Shown here piece after piece: positions 10,868 through 22,058 of a DNA stretch of 64,000 nt; within the stretch, counting starts at the first letter, position 1, and each line of letters starts with the position of its first letter. The notes beneath the pieces are model-generated. The model had not been told where the DNA came from. It did no database searches and was given only the letters and a program-made list of their open reading frames with translations. Both the position numbers and the translations under genes were made by a program. Origin of the DNA: Panopea generosa (taxonomy: Eukaryota > Mollusca > Bivalvia > Adapedonta > Hiatellidae); assembly GCA_029582155.1 (NCBI GenBank), contig CM055896.1, positions 31,940,109 to 32,004,108 of the forward strand. The letters are read 5' to 3'.

Positions 10868-11185
10868 ACCGCTGCTTGGTCTAGTGGTAGAGCGTCCGCC
10901 TCGCATGCGGAAGGTCGTGGGTTCGATCCCAAGTCCGATCATACCAAAGACTCTGAAAAAGGTACTAGAATCTGCCTCACTTGATGCTCAGCATTTAGAT
11001 GAAAGTTCTAGGTCTGGCCGGCCCGGTGTCAGTATAATGTGACTGGGTGGGGAATCATACAATGTGTCTGTGGCATGATACTCCAGTGTGACAGCGCTCA
11101 GAATACAGTCTCAAGTAGACACCATTGCGGTATGACTGAAAAATTGTTGAAAGCAACGCTAAACACCATACAACAACAACATTAA
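10868..11185 (+). mobile_element. SINE family A with tRNA-Ala-like head
   Basis: The head GCTTGGTCTAGTGGTAGAGC has an A box, then the arm CCGC-CTCGCAT-GCGG, whose loop would give anticodon CGC (Ala), then a B box GTGGGTTCGATCCC. The body matches the 6190-6510 copy on the other strand. It is too long and lacks the acceptor stem of a real tRNA. It sits in the intron between exons 2 and 3 of the Mutator-like element, so it is younger than that insertion. Confidence 0.85.
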
Positions 11186-11761
11186 CTCAACAGTACAAAA
11201 TAGTTATAGTTGAACAATCCAAAGGCCATAACCCAGCAGCAGCTTCTGTTATGATCATGTTCAAAATATTGACCAAATTCTTTGGGTGCAAAGTCAAATC
11301 ACGGCTTACCCACAGTATTTGTGACGATTCATATATAACAAATGTATCATTGTCATTCATCTCTCTACACTGATACCAGCGGAGTGGTAGTGCAGTGGAT
11401 AGTGTTCGTTACATCATATTCGATCACCATGCTTTATCATTAAACATATATACTATGCATTTCTAGATTTAGTTTAAAATGTCTATTTTTTATGACCAGA
11501 TGGTGACAGACAAAGCCCCATGACATAATCTCTATCAGCCGCTAGCCAGTAGCTAAAACATTATATATTTCAATCATTGTTAGATGACTTGTCCAATCAG
11601 TGTATTGATATGAAAACAAACAACATAAAATATAGTACACTTCATGCCAGACCAGAGAACCAAACAAGTAGTCACGGGTTTGACCCCCCTCAAATTCTCA
11701 GTCATAACGACATGTATATCATGGTGAAATAAGCTGAAAATTATAATACATTACAAATTAC

Positions 11762-11951
11762 CATTGGCCTCTTTTGATCACTGCCATTTCTTCATTCAGT
11801 GCTTCCGTACATGTTGTCCGTGTTATGACACTGATTGGCCCGGATACTTCAATTTCACGTCTCTTCAAAGTGGATGAAGCAAGAACAGGAAGTTCAAGTA
11901 CTGACATGAGACTCTCAATCTGTCTGTGACCTGAGCCACTGTGAAGCATTC
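11762..11951 (-). pseudogene. Mutator-like transposase, exon 2
   Basis: On the minus strand the acceptor TTACAG|GAATG is followed by GMLHSGSGHRQIESLM.VLELP and STLKRREIEVSGP, ending at donor CAATG|GTAATT. The 190-base length takes phase 1 in and phase 2 out, which fits exon 1 and exon 3. The L..L.(I/L)P....LK.RE.E.(S)G pattern matches the region following the zinc ribbon in related transposases. Confidence 0.72.
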
Positions 11952-12228
11952 CTGTAATGGGTTGAACAGTCTCTTATATTCATGATACATGTAAAAAACT
12001 GAATACAGATTGATTTTTTTAAACTATATACTCATGTTATCCGCTGTCACATTTCTGAAGGGTATTACAGAAGTATTGTCTATCCATCCATAAAGTTTCG
12101 TGTCTGTTCCATTTATTCTAACCCCTCAGGAAAATTTGGTACAAATATTCACCTTGTTGAGCTGAGATATTACTGACCGTATGGCTTTGTAAAATATGGG
12201 ATCAAGGGTATATCTATATATCAAGGGA

Positions 12229-12545
12229 GCCAGACTCGATCAGTTCAGTGGGTAACGCATCTGACTACCAATTCAGGGGTCGTGAGATCGAATTCCTGCC
12301 TGGTAACAGTGTCCGTGATAACTGATATACGACATTGTGTCTCATTATAATTCGTCTCTCACCACTGATTCAAATGGGAATATTATAATCAGTTACTTGC
12401 GGAGATGGGGTGTGCTCGAGTTTTAGTTAACCTTTCAGGATCCCAAGAAACAGTGGTTAAGTTAACTGATCGTCTGTTAGCCCTCGATGGCATAACAATG
12501 ACATTAAATATTCAATCAATCAATCAATCATATATTAATGTCAAT
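12229..12545 (+). mobile_element. SINE family B with (CAAT)n tail
   Basis: The head CTCGATCAGTTCAGTGGGTAAC has a B-box-like region near GAGATCGAATTCCTG. The body matches 5470-5760 in order, and the 3' end is a run of CAAT repeats, a common tail type for tRNA SINEs. It lies in the first intron of the Mutator-like element. Confidence 0.8.
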
Positions 12546-12765
12546 ATCTTTATTAGGCATATTTTGCTACTGTGACACTTTTTTTGTTTTATCATATATC
12601 GCAATCAATGTTTGCAAAAAAAAGAAAAGAAAAGCACTATTTATTATTTTACTATTTTGTTAAAAATGTCCATATTCCATGATGTAATTGCTTGATACAA
12701 AGAGGAAGTATAAAGAAAATATATACCAATAATAAAATTACTCTATTATTAATATTGTTATTGTT

Positions 12766-12785
12766 ATTATTAATAGTAGTAGTAG

Positions 12786-12853
<68 letters not shown>

Positions 12854-12915
12854 TAGTCTGTAGTAGTAGTAACTAGTAGTAGTAAGTAGTAGTAGTAAGT
12901 AGTAGTAGTAGTATC
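12766..12915. repeat. (TAG)n trinucleotide microsatellite
   Basis: About 150 bases of TAG/AGT repeats, broken by a few single-base interruptions near 12855-12905. The low-complexity minus-strand frame across it (Tyr/Thr/Leu runs) is not a gene. Confidence 0.95.
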
Positions 12916-12954
12916 CCTGCCAAGCTACATTCTCCATGATGACTGCGACATGAA

Positions 12955-13050
12955 ATTGTGCGTCCATTTCTCACCATTGATTCAACGGGGAAAGTTGTTT
13001 TTTTTTACTTGCAAAGATGGGTGTGCTCGAGTACTGGTTAACCTTCGTTT
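12955..13050 (+). mobile_element. SINE family B, 3' fragment
   Basis: Contains TTCTCACCATTGATTCAA, ACTTGCAAAGATGGGTGTGCTCGAG and GTTAACCTT, matching the second half of the family B body. The tRNA head is absent. Confidence 0.65.
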
Positions 13051-13073
13051 ATTAACTTTTCAGAAAATATTTT

Positions 13074-13345
13074 TTAAAAATCAATTAAGGCTACTAAAAG
13101 CATTTCACCAAACTGGAACACAGAAAGCGAAGACAAAGCGTAAAGAAAGCTGTGGTTACATGAAGCTTGTCTATATAGGTTAGTTTGGTACTGGTTTCCA
13201 TTATTAAATTTTCAAACAATATTCAAATAAAAGTCAAATTTTACTACTAAAATCATTTCACCAAACTGGAATACAGAAAGCAAAGACAAAGCATAAAGAT
13301 ATCTGTGGTTACATGAAGCTAGTCTACATTAGTTAGTTTTATAAA
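13074..13345. repeat. Two-unit direct repeat, ~157 bp period
   Basis: The phrase CATTTCACCAAACTGGAA.ACAGAAAGC..AGACAAAGC.TAAAGA..TCTGTGGTTACATGAAGCT occurs once from about 13103 and again from about 13257. The units differ by scattered substitutions. It is probably part of the Mutator-like element's intron or a local duplication there. Confidence 0.8.
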
Positions 13346-14002
13346 GGCATATAGGTCAGTTCCAGCACCAATCAATTATCAGCAAAATTCAAACTAATAA
13401 AGCAGTATTTGATCATGAAGTGATTTATTAGATGACATAAACTTGTCAACAGCTCATATTGATCTACATTTTTGCTACATAAGAGTGCTGGAAATGTCCC
13501 ATTATGAATATGACTTTACATGCTTGACAATGTGACTATACTTCTACATAGTTCTGTAATGGCAACCATTCATCAATATACTTACAATTCAGATTGAGCC
13601 CTGGATGAATTATAAAAAAATAAAATTAGACTATAAACATTTAGTAAAATACAATTTCTTAATATAGTTTCATAAATTTTAAATATATAGTTGAAGTGTT
13701 TGTAAGTGCATTTTCACTCTCACACAATTTTATATTTTATATTTTTTGTTTATAGTTTCATCGATAATTGTATTTGCAGCCGAAATCCCAGGGAAACTTT
13801 CATTGTTTCAGACAAAGATGACTTTGGTCTGATGACTTATATTCGCTCAGTTGGAACTTGACTGAGCCCCTGACTAATGATCATAGATTTCAAGTTCCAA
13901 CTCATTTCGTTATTTATTTACAGGATTTTATATCAATACAGCAAATTTCTAATGATAATGTTTATGTGATGCATGGAAACAAAATATTGATAAAGCATTT
14001 AC

Positions 14003-14558
14003 CTAATTCTGCTTTTGTGTTGATGTCAAATACTTTTGGACCTTTCCGGCTTACTCGGTGCATCTTGTTAGTTTCAATTTTTCTCACACTTCCACATGTA
14101 CAGTTAATATATAATAATGAACCATAGCCATGCCTAGTTTCTTCCACAATATCTTTTAATCGAAGTGCTTCACCACAACTGTTGCATTCCATCTGGTCAG
14201 CTAAATGACCAAGTTCTACAATCCTCCTTCCTTGTCGCCATCCCGGTATGAATGTTGTTTCAGTCACACTGTCATTATCACTTTGAGACACATCATCCAT
14301 ATACGAAAATGTACTGTCCGGAATAGTATCACTACGGCCGATGGCGATATTTCCGTCCGTTGTTTCGCTGTGTGCGGGCGTTTCTGGTGGTTGAAGACGA
14401 AAGAACCTGTACTCATCCATGCTTTTAGACCGTTTCTTTGACAAAAACTTACCCCCCTTAGATTTGTTGATGGATGATATCTTGAAAAAGCGAAGAAAAT
14501 ATGCGATGCAAAATATATTTGGAAGATATCCGAATGACTCGTATCTAAATGAACCCAA
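14003..14558 (-). pseudogene. Mutator-like transposase, exon 1 (zinc-ribbon N-terminus)
   Basis: The exon ends in a donor, ..GAATTAG|GTAAATG on the minus strand, with phase 1. It encodes a low-complexity S/T/D-rich start and then GWRQGRRIVELGHLADQ, a CxxC pair (CNSC), GSLLYINCTCG with a second C.C pair, and FDINTKAELG. Paired cysteines before an FD.NTKA..G segment are what I expect at the N-terminus of this transposase family. Either the first Met at 14558 or the internal MDEYRFF could be the start. The open frame itself has no stop here. Confidence 0.72.
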
Positions 14559-15111
14559 CGGAGAAATTAAAACTCAAAACTAAAAGAAACAGAAAGGAAA
14601 TATGCGCGTAGCGATGCGCAGTAACAACCCGCAGAAACGTCTTTAAAATTAAAAAAGAGGGTTAAACATGTTTTTAACACTTTGTCTATTATTATGTTCC
14701 TGGTATCGGTAAGAATTACCAGTATAATTGTAACACATTTCAGGTTATATATGACATATCCAGTTGTATTGGTGGAGGAGAAACCTCGAAATGAATCTAT
14801 CTAAATTGAACCACCGTCTTTCCGCAAAAATATGAAAACTTTCTTACATTTTTGGAGCGAGCGGAACTCGAACATAGAACCTTAGCGATGAACGGTCAGA
14901 AACTTTGAGATGGATAACTCGATAACGGAAGACCTTTCGGTATAATTTAAAGTATCAGCTACTATAATTTGCTCGTTATAAGTCCCTGATTCATTTGATG
15001 ATAATCTAACGGCACTTTCTAAATTATATCATTTTCGATGCATTAACTTTTAAGTATCAGTAACCAAGAAATAAGAGTGTGAACGGTTTAGAATACCTTG
15101 AAGTTCGACGA
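14559..15111. other. No gene seen; probable 5' flank of the Mutator-like element
   Basis: The stretch at 14580-14660 (GCGCGTAGCGATGCGCAGTAAC) is less AT-rich than its surroundings and could be promoter or terminal sequence of the minus-strand transposon. No copy of it was found near 7.5 kb in inverted orientation. Confidence 0.4.
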
Positions 15112-15265
15112 TGAAAGCTTATATCAATCGCTCTCGAGTCCGTTTCCTGGGTAGAACCAGTACCGAGTGTTGTTTTATGAGGAGCATCGGGTCAAGCCGG
15201 GGATCGAACCCGCAACCTCTGGCGCGAGTGGCCAACACTTTATCCATTTTACAACCGCCCCCGCT
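15112..15265 (-). mobile_element. SINE family C, well-preserved, reverse orientation
   Basis: Minus-strand reading gives GGGGGCGGTTGTAAAATGGATAA, GCGGGTTCGATCCCCGG, GTACTGGTTCTACCCAGG and GGACTCGAGAGCGATTGATAT. This is the clearest copy of the family in the window. The 79-codon frame at 15111-15350 is its shadow. Confidence 0.8.
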
Positions 15266-16185
15266 GCCTACCATAATCAAAACAATAGTATATAAATTTA
15301 ATCCCGCTCAACTCTTTGGAACCATCTTTGTGTTGGGCCAGAAAAAATAAGATTGTTCCCATACAATACCATAACATACAGCCAAAATTTAAACCATAAC
15401 AACTGCTGCGAGGGTACCTACGGCAATAAACGGTATCGGCATTTCGATTCCGTCAAGCGTGCTTCGTGACTACTCGTGTGCTGCCGTCGGTATTTATCGG
15501 AAAGATCGGCAAATTGACAGTAATCCAAATTATGTTTATATTTTCCTACGTCTATTTTCATATTGGTTAAATAAACATTTCGCCTACGCTTTGAAAGGAT
15601 GATACGGACTTACTTTATAACTAAATCTTCGTTTCTTCTATACAATAATCCTTAAACACTATTATATATCTACCGGTAAGCACGTAATACATTATGTACG
15701 TGTATCGTTACGTTTAATGCAGTTGAATGCGAGATTTCCATCAAAGGTATAGTTTTGTTAAATTGTGTCTGGAGTGCACATTTTCGATCGATATATTTAC
15801 TTCGTAGTTAAAAGGTTAACCTGATCAATTCATTCTAGATCATAACCGAGATCAAAGACACCTCATTTCGTCCACTGTATTTTATTACTTGAACTATAAA
15901 TTCTAGATATATACTTAATGCCTTTAAAAACTCAAGTATAGGTATTGTATCAAACTAGAAATGACATAAACAATAAACAAAGAAAATGGTAATAATCCAT
16001 TTACTTTGTGTATGTTAAACTGAAATTGAAGCTATTCAGGTAAAAAATAGGTTGTTCACATAATCACTGTCTATATAACTGGGAATGACTAAGAACTGCA
16101 AAACGTTCGACTATCATTTAAACCATTGCTTCTTTTTGAAAAGTTAAAGGAAATATATTAGGATTTCTCAAATGTTCATAATTAG
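15266..16185. other. No gene seen
   Basis: Unremarkable non-coding sequence between a SINE and the R1 repeat, if the 568 leader is used part of the first intron of the main receptor. No exon-like pattern on either strand. Confidence 0.5.
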
Positions 16186-16640
16186 CTGAACTCATTTGTT
16201 TTCCAATATACCATGCTTATATATACTCACTGACCCCATATTGCCAAATAATATTTGATTAAACATGGCAAAAAATATTGAAAATAGCTTTCCTGATTTG
16301 GGCTAAGCGCCTACGTTAGACTCAAATAGATTTCGAGCTTAAATTGCAACATATTTTGTGATGCATTAAATGAGTCATGTGATTTCATAGTGATTTTAAT
16401 TTTATGTGTTTTACAGGTTTACATAAAGTAAAGATGTTTTTCTTTAGAAAGAGTCAAACTTATGTTGCGAAGGTCTTCAAACAATGATGAACAGCTGTCT
16501 TTTTTAGAATGGCGATTTCATTTCAAGTTTATCGCTCCAATTCAAATATCGATTTGTCAAATTTTGGTGGATTTAACACACTTAACTATTCGATTTATAT
16601 TTATTAAAGATAAGGAGAAGTGATAAAGTCGCTTATAGCG
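16186..16640 (+). repeat. Intronic repeat R1, long copy
   Basis: Shares a ~450-base stretch with 35912-36335, from TCCAATATA.CATGC.TATA through TTGGGCTA..CGCCTA, AAATTGCAACATATTTTGTGA, AGGTTTACA..AAGTAAA and AATTCAAATAT. Each copy precedes an EGF-type exon (17292 and 37209) by a similar distance, so the two exon-plus-intron units are probably paralogous blocks. Confidence 0.7.
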
Positions 16641-17291
16641 TTTTATCCTGATACACTCCTTTCAGGTACACAACTGCATCTAAATGTTATTGAAATACTT
16701 ATTGCTTTGAATGAAAACACAGCCTTTTTACAATTAATAAATCAATTTTCATGTACTTGATCAGCATTCCCAAATAGTCGGCCTTTACCTCATATAATAG
16801 AGATTTTTCCATCCCTTTGCTGATGTCATAGGTCAGCGTTCTTGAATGACCCGATATTTATTTGATGCCTTTCTATGCTGTTATGAACGTTATCAATGAG
16901 TGTCTTTTAAAGACGACTGCCTCCAGAAACCATATTTTTCTCATGTTTATTGTATATTCATTTTTTTAATCCTTTTTTATCTTATTTTTACTTTTTGCAA
17001 GCGTACATATTACATATACTAGTAGGCGAACAAAGTCCAAACAACGCCATTTCGAAATGCATCATTTAGTTTTATTAAACTAACAGTTCTATTTTGATAT
17101 TGTTCACATACCAGTTTGGCGTCCTGGGAGAGATACCAATTGTTATCAAACACAAAAATGCATGTATTAAGATTTATATTTAGTATCATTATAGGATGAA
17201 AAAATATCTTATAAAATTATTTATAAAGACTGCTGTTGTATTTTACAGACTTATGTTGCATATTGATAAAGAGTGTCGTTGTGTCTTACAG

Positions 17292-17453
17292 ATGCCACGT
17301 GTCTACCAGATACAAATGCATTGATGCGATTCGGGTCCACATGCAAGTACCTGTGTCACTGTAAAAATGTAACGGAACAATGTGATAGTGTGAATGGAAC
17401 TTGTACTACTTCGGATGTGCTAATGCTTAGATGGGACCTGGATGTCAATACAG
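17292..17453 (+). CDS. Cys-rich EGF-like cassette, first body exon (degenerate 3' end)
   Basis: After the acceptor CTTACAG the frame (phase 1) reads DATCLPDTNALM, then RFGSTCKYLCHCKNV, EQCDSVNGTC and, after an odd stretch, RWDLDVNTVC. The FG.TC.Y.CHC....E.CD...G.C spacing is a first EGF-type module. In the odd stretch (17409-17431) a shifted frame reads GCAN, as expected for the usual GC..GW motif, so two compensating indels are likely. The expected donor after AATACAG at 17453 is TTTGTA, not GT. An alternative phase-1 donor after 17402 would cut the module short. The exon may therefore be unspliceable or mis-spliced. Confidence 0.6.
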
Positions 17454-17828
17454 TTTGTATAATTACCACTATTAGGCAATTTAACTGTAGGGTTCAAATC
17501 ATTCACTGTTATTTACAGCCAATAGCTGTATATACAGATATGATGAAGCTTTTTGATTGTGCATTTCAAAATTCAGATGGCGATTAAAATTAAACGAAAT
17601 CAATTAAGAAGAAATTTCAACGATAAAAACAAACAACCAATAAAATATTGCGCATGACAATCGAGACATTGAGGTTATCCAAATAGCAGTTCAATGACAT
17701 ACTCTTTATTGTTTTGTGCATATTGTTTTTAAAGTATTATCATTTTTTCTTCATTAATTTAATATATTCATTCAGATTTAGGTATAATTAAGACAAAAAA
17801 AGGTCATTTTACCGTGCTTGTGATATAT

Positions 17829-17940
17829 GTGGATATATTGTACTCGTACGTATTGTGGTGAAAATCATATTGGAGTCGACACCTGTGGCGTCTCGTTCAA
17901 TATGGTTTTGACCACAAAATGTACGAGTCCAATATATTAA
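17829..17940. repeat. Imperfect inverted repeat (~43 base arms)
   Basis: GATATATTGTACTCGTACG..TTGTGGTGAAAATCATATTGGA at 17832-17873 pairs with the reverse complement of 17897-17939 with a handful of mismatches around a ~23-base spacer. It could be a small foldback MITE. It lies just before the minisatellite. Confidence 0.7.
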
Positions 17941-17979
17941 ATATTCTCTAGTCGTTTTAGAATCATTATATGTATGATA

Positions 17980-19740
17980 TTGTATTGCTGTTATTAGGGT
18001 TTACATGTGTCCCATATGTGTTTTATTCTCTAAATATTGTTAAAATCCCCACTCATTGAACATTTTCGAACTGTTGTTTGCGCAAAATGTGGGTTGTATT
18101 ATCTGGGTGTTGGCATTTCCCTTATCATATCGTGTAATATAGTCTACATGTCATAAGAGCCTAAAGGAGTAATAAGCGTCAGCTGCTGTTACAGTCCCTG
18201 TATTATTACTATTATCAAGATGTTGATAGACCCCTGCTCTAGCCATTGTGTTATAGCGCTTACATGCATACTACCATCTAGCTGTATACGTACGAGTATG
18301 CCTTATCTGTCCTAACTATCGTTAGAGTCCCATATAGTAATAGTCCTTAACTGTCATTTAAACACTTCCATATTGTATATTCTCTAGCTATTATAGAGAT
18401 CCGTATATGTGTAATACAATAAACCTGTTCAGTGAGTCCCCATATAAGTAGCCTACTCTGGCTGTTGTTACAGCTCGCATGGGTGTGTTAATTACTAAAA
18501 AGCTGTTTTGGCGACTTTATATGTACAATATTCTTTAGTTGTTGTTTAATATCATACTTATATTCAATTTGGTGATCTGCTTTGGTTGTTTTTACATGCC
18601 TTAATATGTGTAATATATTTAGCTGTTGTTAGAACTCCTGGTTGTATTCCTCTACTTTCTGTTAGAACTTTTATGTTTGTAATATTATCATTTGCGATAT
18701 GCTTTTTTTCTGATCTGCTTGTTGTTAGAGCATCGATATGTGTAATACGCTCTAGTTGTTTTAATAGCCCCATACATGAGTATTATTCTCTAGCTGTTGC
18801 TTCAGTTCTTACGTGGTAAATAATCTTTATATACGATTAAAATCCATATGTATTTAATATTATCTAGCAGTTAAAACACATATGTGTGTAATATTATCTA
18901 AAACCTTTATATCTAGCTGTTGTTAAAACTCTATTATTGAGCTGTTGTTTAAACGCTATTATCGAGCTGTTGTGTAAACCCTATTATCGAGCTGTTGTTT
19001 AAACCCTATTATCGAGCTGTTGTTTAAACCCTATCATTGAGCTGTTGTTAAAACCCTATTATCGAAATATACATTGTATCTAGCTGTTGTTAAAACACCT
19101 ATATATGTATATGTAATATTATCTAACTATTGGTAAAACCCTATTATCTAGCTGTTAATAAAGACCTATGTATATTATATTATATATTATCTAGCTGTTG
19201 TTAAAACCTCTTTCTGTGTAAGATAATCTACATGTAGCTGTATTTACATTGTTTTTAGCTGCTGTTAAAACCTCTGTGTTTAATGTTATCTAGCTGTTGT
19301 TAAAACCCCTATGTTTTTTATATTATCTAGCTTTTGTTAAAATCCTATTATCTAGCTGTGGTTAAAATAAAATCTACACATAGCTGTTGTTAAATCCCTA
19401 TTACACTGTATCTAGCTGTTGTTAAAACCCATATTATATAATATTATCTAGCTGTAACGTTGATAAAACCCAAATGTATGTAATATCATCTAGCAGTTGT
19501 TAAAACCCTATTATCTAGCTGTTGTTAAAACACGTATGAATATAATAAATTATTGATGTTGTTTAAACACCTATGTATGTTATGTTATCTAGCTGTTGTT
19601 AAAACCCCTACGTACATGTATGTCATATTATTTAGCCGTTCTTAAAACCCGGATGCTAAGTGAAATATGTTCTTGTAGGTAGCTGTTGTTAGAATTGCCG
19701 TATTATTAATATTGTCTAGCTCATGTTTTAGCCCCCACGT
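17980..19740. repeat. Degenerate AGCTGTTGTTAAAACCC minisatellite, ~1.75 kb
   Basis: The core CTAGCTGTTGTTAAAACCCCTAT, often followed by ATGT.TAATATTAT, recurs dozens of times with unit lengths of about 27 to 60 bases. Units at 18915-19060 are short (27-29 bases) and nearly identical (GAGCTGTTGTTTAAACCCTATTATC), while those near both ends are much diverged. That pattern fits recent turnover in the centre of an older array. It lies in the intron between 17292 and 20442. The 69- and 77-codon frames at 18564-18819 are within it and not genes. Confidence 0.9.
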
Positions 19741-20441
19741 GAGCATTGTACACAATAATATTTGAACTTTATATGTATATCTAACTAAAAAAATTATCTA
19801 TATTTGTATTTACATGTACATCGAGCAATGAAATTCCCTCAACCTTAATGAATAAACATGTTATCCGATGGAAAAAGTATTAAAACCAACTTCAAAATAT
19901 CCTAGCAATACTCTGCATGTGAATCAAAAAGCGACTTGAATGAATGATTGCGACTATGGCTTATTGTCTTATTTTATATTTGCTTTGTGTCAAATATTTT
20001 AACTTAATTATAAACGTTTTATTTTGTGTGGGAATTAGTTATTATCAATTTTTCTATATGTGTTCACTTAGGAAGTCCAAATGTTTGCGCAAATGGATGA
20101 ATAGTACACAACCAAGAAGACTGCGGTTAGAACGGCGATGGGTTATCTAAATTATAATATGGTAACAAAAATGTGTTAACTATTAAAACTAACATGGTTT
20201 ATCAGCCTAATTAGTACGGAATTTGAAATATGATTTAGCAACTCTACTCTATGTATTAGGAAACGACATTGTTTCTTTTGCTTCACCGAAGTTTGTAAAA
20301 TGTAACCAAATGCTTGTTTCCATCATCTTATATCATATAAGTGCGACACACAATGCACCGATTGTATTGCAGTTGATGTATTCGTTACCATGGTATCATT
20401 ATTATATGTTCATTCATTATTTGCTCTGATCCTGAATTCAG

Positions 20442-20639
20442 GAGATATTGCATCCTTTTAACGAAGTCGGCATAGCGGTAACATAGACCCACCAGAGTAT
20501 TCTGAAAGAGTCATAGATGGTAACATGACAACATGTAGCAGAACATCGACAACAGGTAACAACCCATGGTGGAGAATCTGGCTACCTCGGAAGGAACTTG
20601 TGACAGGACTTGTTCTGGTAACAGAAGAGGACAAATTAG
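20442..20639 (+). pseudogene. FTP/fucolectin-like domain, first-half exon, with nonsense codon
   Basis: Acceptor AATTCAG, donor G|GTAAAT, phase 1-1. The frame reads GDIASF, TAA (20459-20461), RSRHSGNIDPPEYSER, VIDGNMTTCSRT, NNPWWRIWLPRKELVTGLVL and TEEDKL. The pattern DG....C..T.....PWW.(I/V).L is the front half of fucolectin/tachylectin/pentraxin-type (FTP) and F-type lectin domains, where the strand begins (G)(N/D)(L/I)A. One base change (AAA to TAA) would explain the stop. Splice signals and the rest of the frame are intact. The partner exon at 22059 completes the fold. If both are skipped together, frame is kept. Confidence 0.8.
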
Positions 20640-20938
20640 GTAAATTTATTGTTGTTGACGTTATATTAAAAATGAATTTCTAATTGAAATAATAGAAATA
20701 ATTAATAATAGTATTACTATTTTTAACTAATGATTGCAATGTAATAAAATACAATTACTTTTCTCCTTTGATGTCATCTACGAATAAGCAGGTAAATTAA
20801 CGTTTGGTGTAATTCTACCGATTTGATATTAAAGCCATGACTTGTTATACCATTTTGATTTTGATGAATTATTTCCATGTATTGTAAAAATCAAACACAC
20901 AAAACCGTAGTATTGGCAGAGAATACGTGTTATTTTAT

Positions 20939-20940
<2 letters not shown>

Positions 20941-20977
<37 letters not shown>
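20941..20977. repeat. (TG)n microsatellite
   Basis: An uninterrupted TG dinucleotide run of about 36 bases in the intron between the two halves of the FTP-like domain. The intron between 20640 and 22058 holds nothing else that I recognise. Confidence 0.97.
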
Positions 20978-20980
<3 letters not shown>

Positions 20981-22058
20981 AAACTATTTTATATTACACA
21001 CATTTGGTAGTTGAGGTGTGAGAAGAAACTTATCAAATACCCGATTGTAAAATTAAAACTACTAGCGCTTCCTGTCATACTTGTCAAGTTGTCATTGACA
21101 ACACGGAACGATAACTTTCTATATCACTTTATTTCATCATTAAGCTTATTTAAAGAAACATGTTGACAGCACTGATGTTGTTGATCAAGAATATTTATAT
21201 AATTATATAAGCTTCAAAATACACCTATTACCATGCCTATAAGATCAAAATATTATTAAATTAAAGTTTATTTAGCTAGTGTTCGTTGTCACTGATAAAA
21301 ATGGCCAATCTAACACGAGTTTATTTGATAACTGCAAAAGCAGTCACTGTGATTTATTATAATCATAAATTATTACACAGATTTGTTGTTGCCTGTTGTT
21401 TCTCAATCAATATAATCCGAAAACAAAATGTATACAAGCTAATTATCTTTTTGCTTAAATGTCATTTGTTAGAATTACAGAATCGTTTATTACTTGATGA
21501 AGTGTAAATGTTTTATAATATCCTGTATATATTCCTTCAGTAAAATATTCTTTAAATCATTAAGGAATAATGGCACAGACAGAAAAAAATAGTTCTTATT
21601 GAATTAATTTGCTTGCGGTTCAGTAATCAGGTTTAAATGGATTAAAAGTGGTGAGACTGAACAGGGAGGTGTGGACCGTCTGTGATTTTCAAATATGGAC
21701 ATAATTTTTAATTCTTTGACCAAACCTGAATTGGCTGACTCTGCACCAGATCAAAATCATTGACTCGTACAAATTACGTGTTCGCTATCGTTGACATGGC
21801 AATAACTGTCATCGATTTTGGTAAATGGATATAATTCGAGTTCTACATATATTACATTTATGACCCGTTACTTTCTTTCTACTGTCACAAAAATTGTGTT
21901 ATATTGTTATATTGTTCGTTATAATGACTTGAAGAAATCTATTAGAGCGGACTTTGAACTATTAATAAACAATATTCATAGGAGTAAGTGACTCCGTTAA
22001 TACTAGCATATTTAGAAGCATTGTGTGCTAAGACCAACAGTTTAATATCTTATTTTAG

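Larger units (their letters stand above)
8924..14558 (-). mobile_element. Decayed Mutator-like DNA transposon with C-terminal DEDDh exonuclease domain
   Basis: Three minus-strand exons join in frame: 14558-14003, 11951-11762, and 10803 down to 8924. Together they show the layout I recall for animal Mutator-like transposases: a GRRIVEL..L..C..C zinc-ribbon-like start, the L..LE.P....TLKRRE block, DMGWQKRG, KAMEPDVG, DDDATT, the CDSWCGYH..P..YKH block and SKAPK. A basic linker and an exonuclease-like domain follow. The copy is dead: a deletion between DMGWQKRG and KAMEPDVG, in-frame stops near 10634 and 10121, and frame changes near 10078 and 9370. A family A SINE lies between exons 2 and 3, a family B SINE between exons 1 and 2, and the array at 7555-8860 adjoins its 3' side. 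I found no terminal inverted repeats. Confidence 0.83.

Noticed and set aside
10868-10940. tRNA-Ala gene
   Set aside because: Only the A box, anticodon arm and B box are tRNA-like; no acceptor stem, and the body continues as SINE family A.
12770-12967. Minus-strand frame of poly-Tyr and poly-Thr
   Set aside because: Product of the (TAG)n repeat.
13858-14441. Plus-strand frames of 78-89 codons
   Set aside because: They overlap the minus-strand transposase exon 1, whose cysteine pattern and donor explain the region better.
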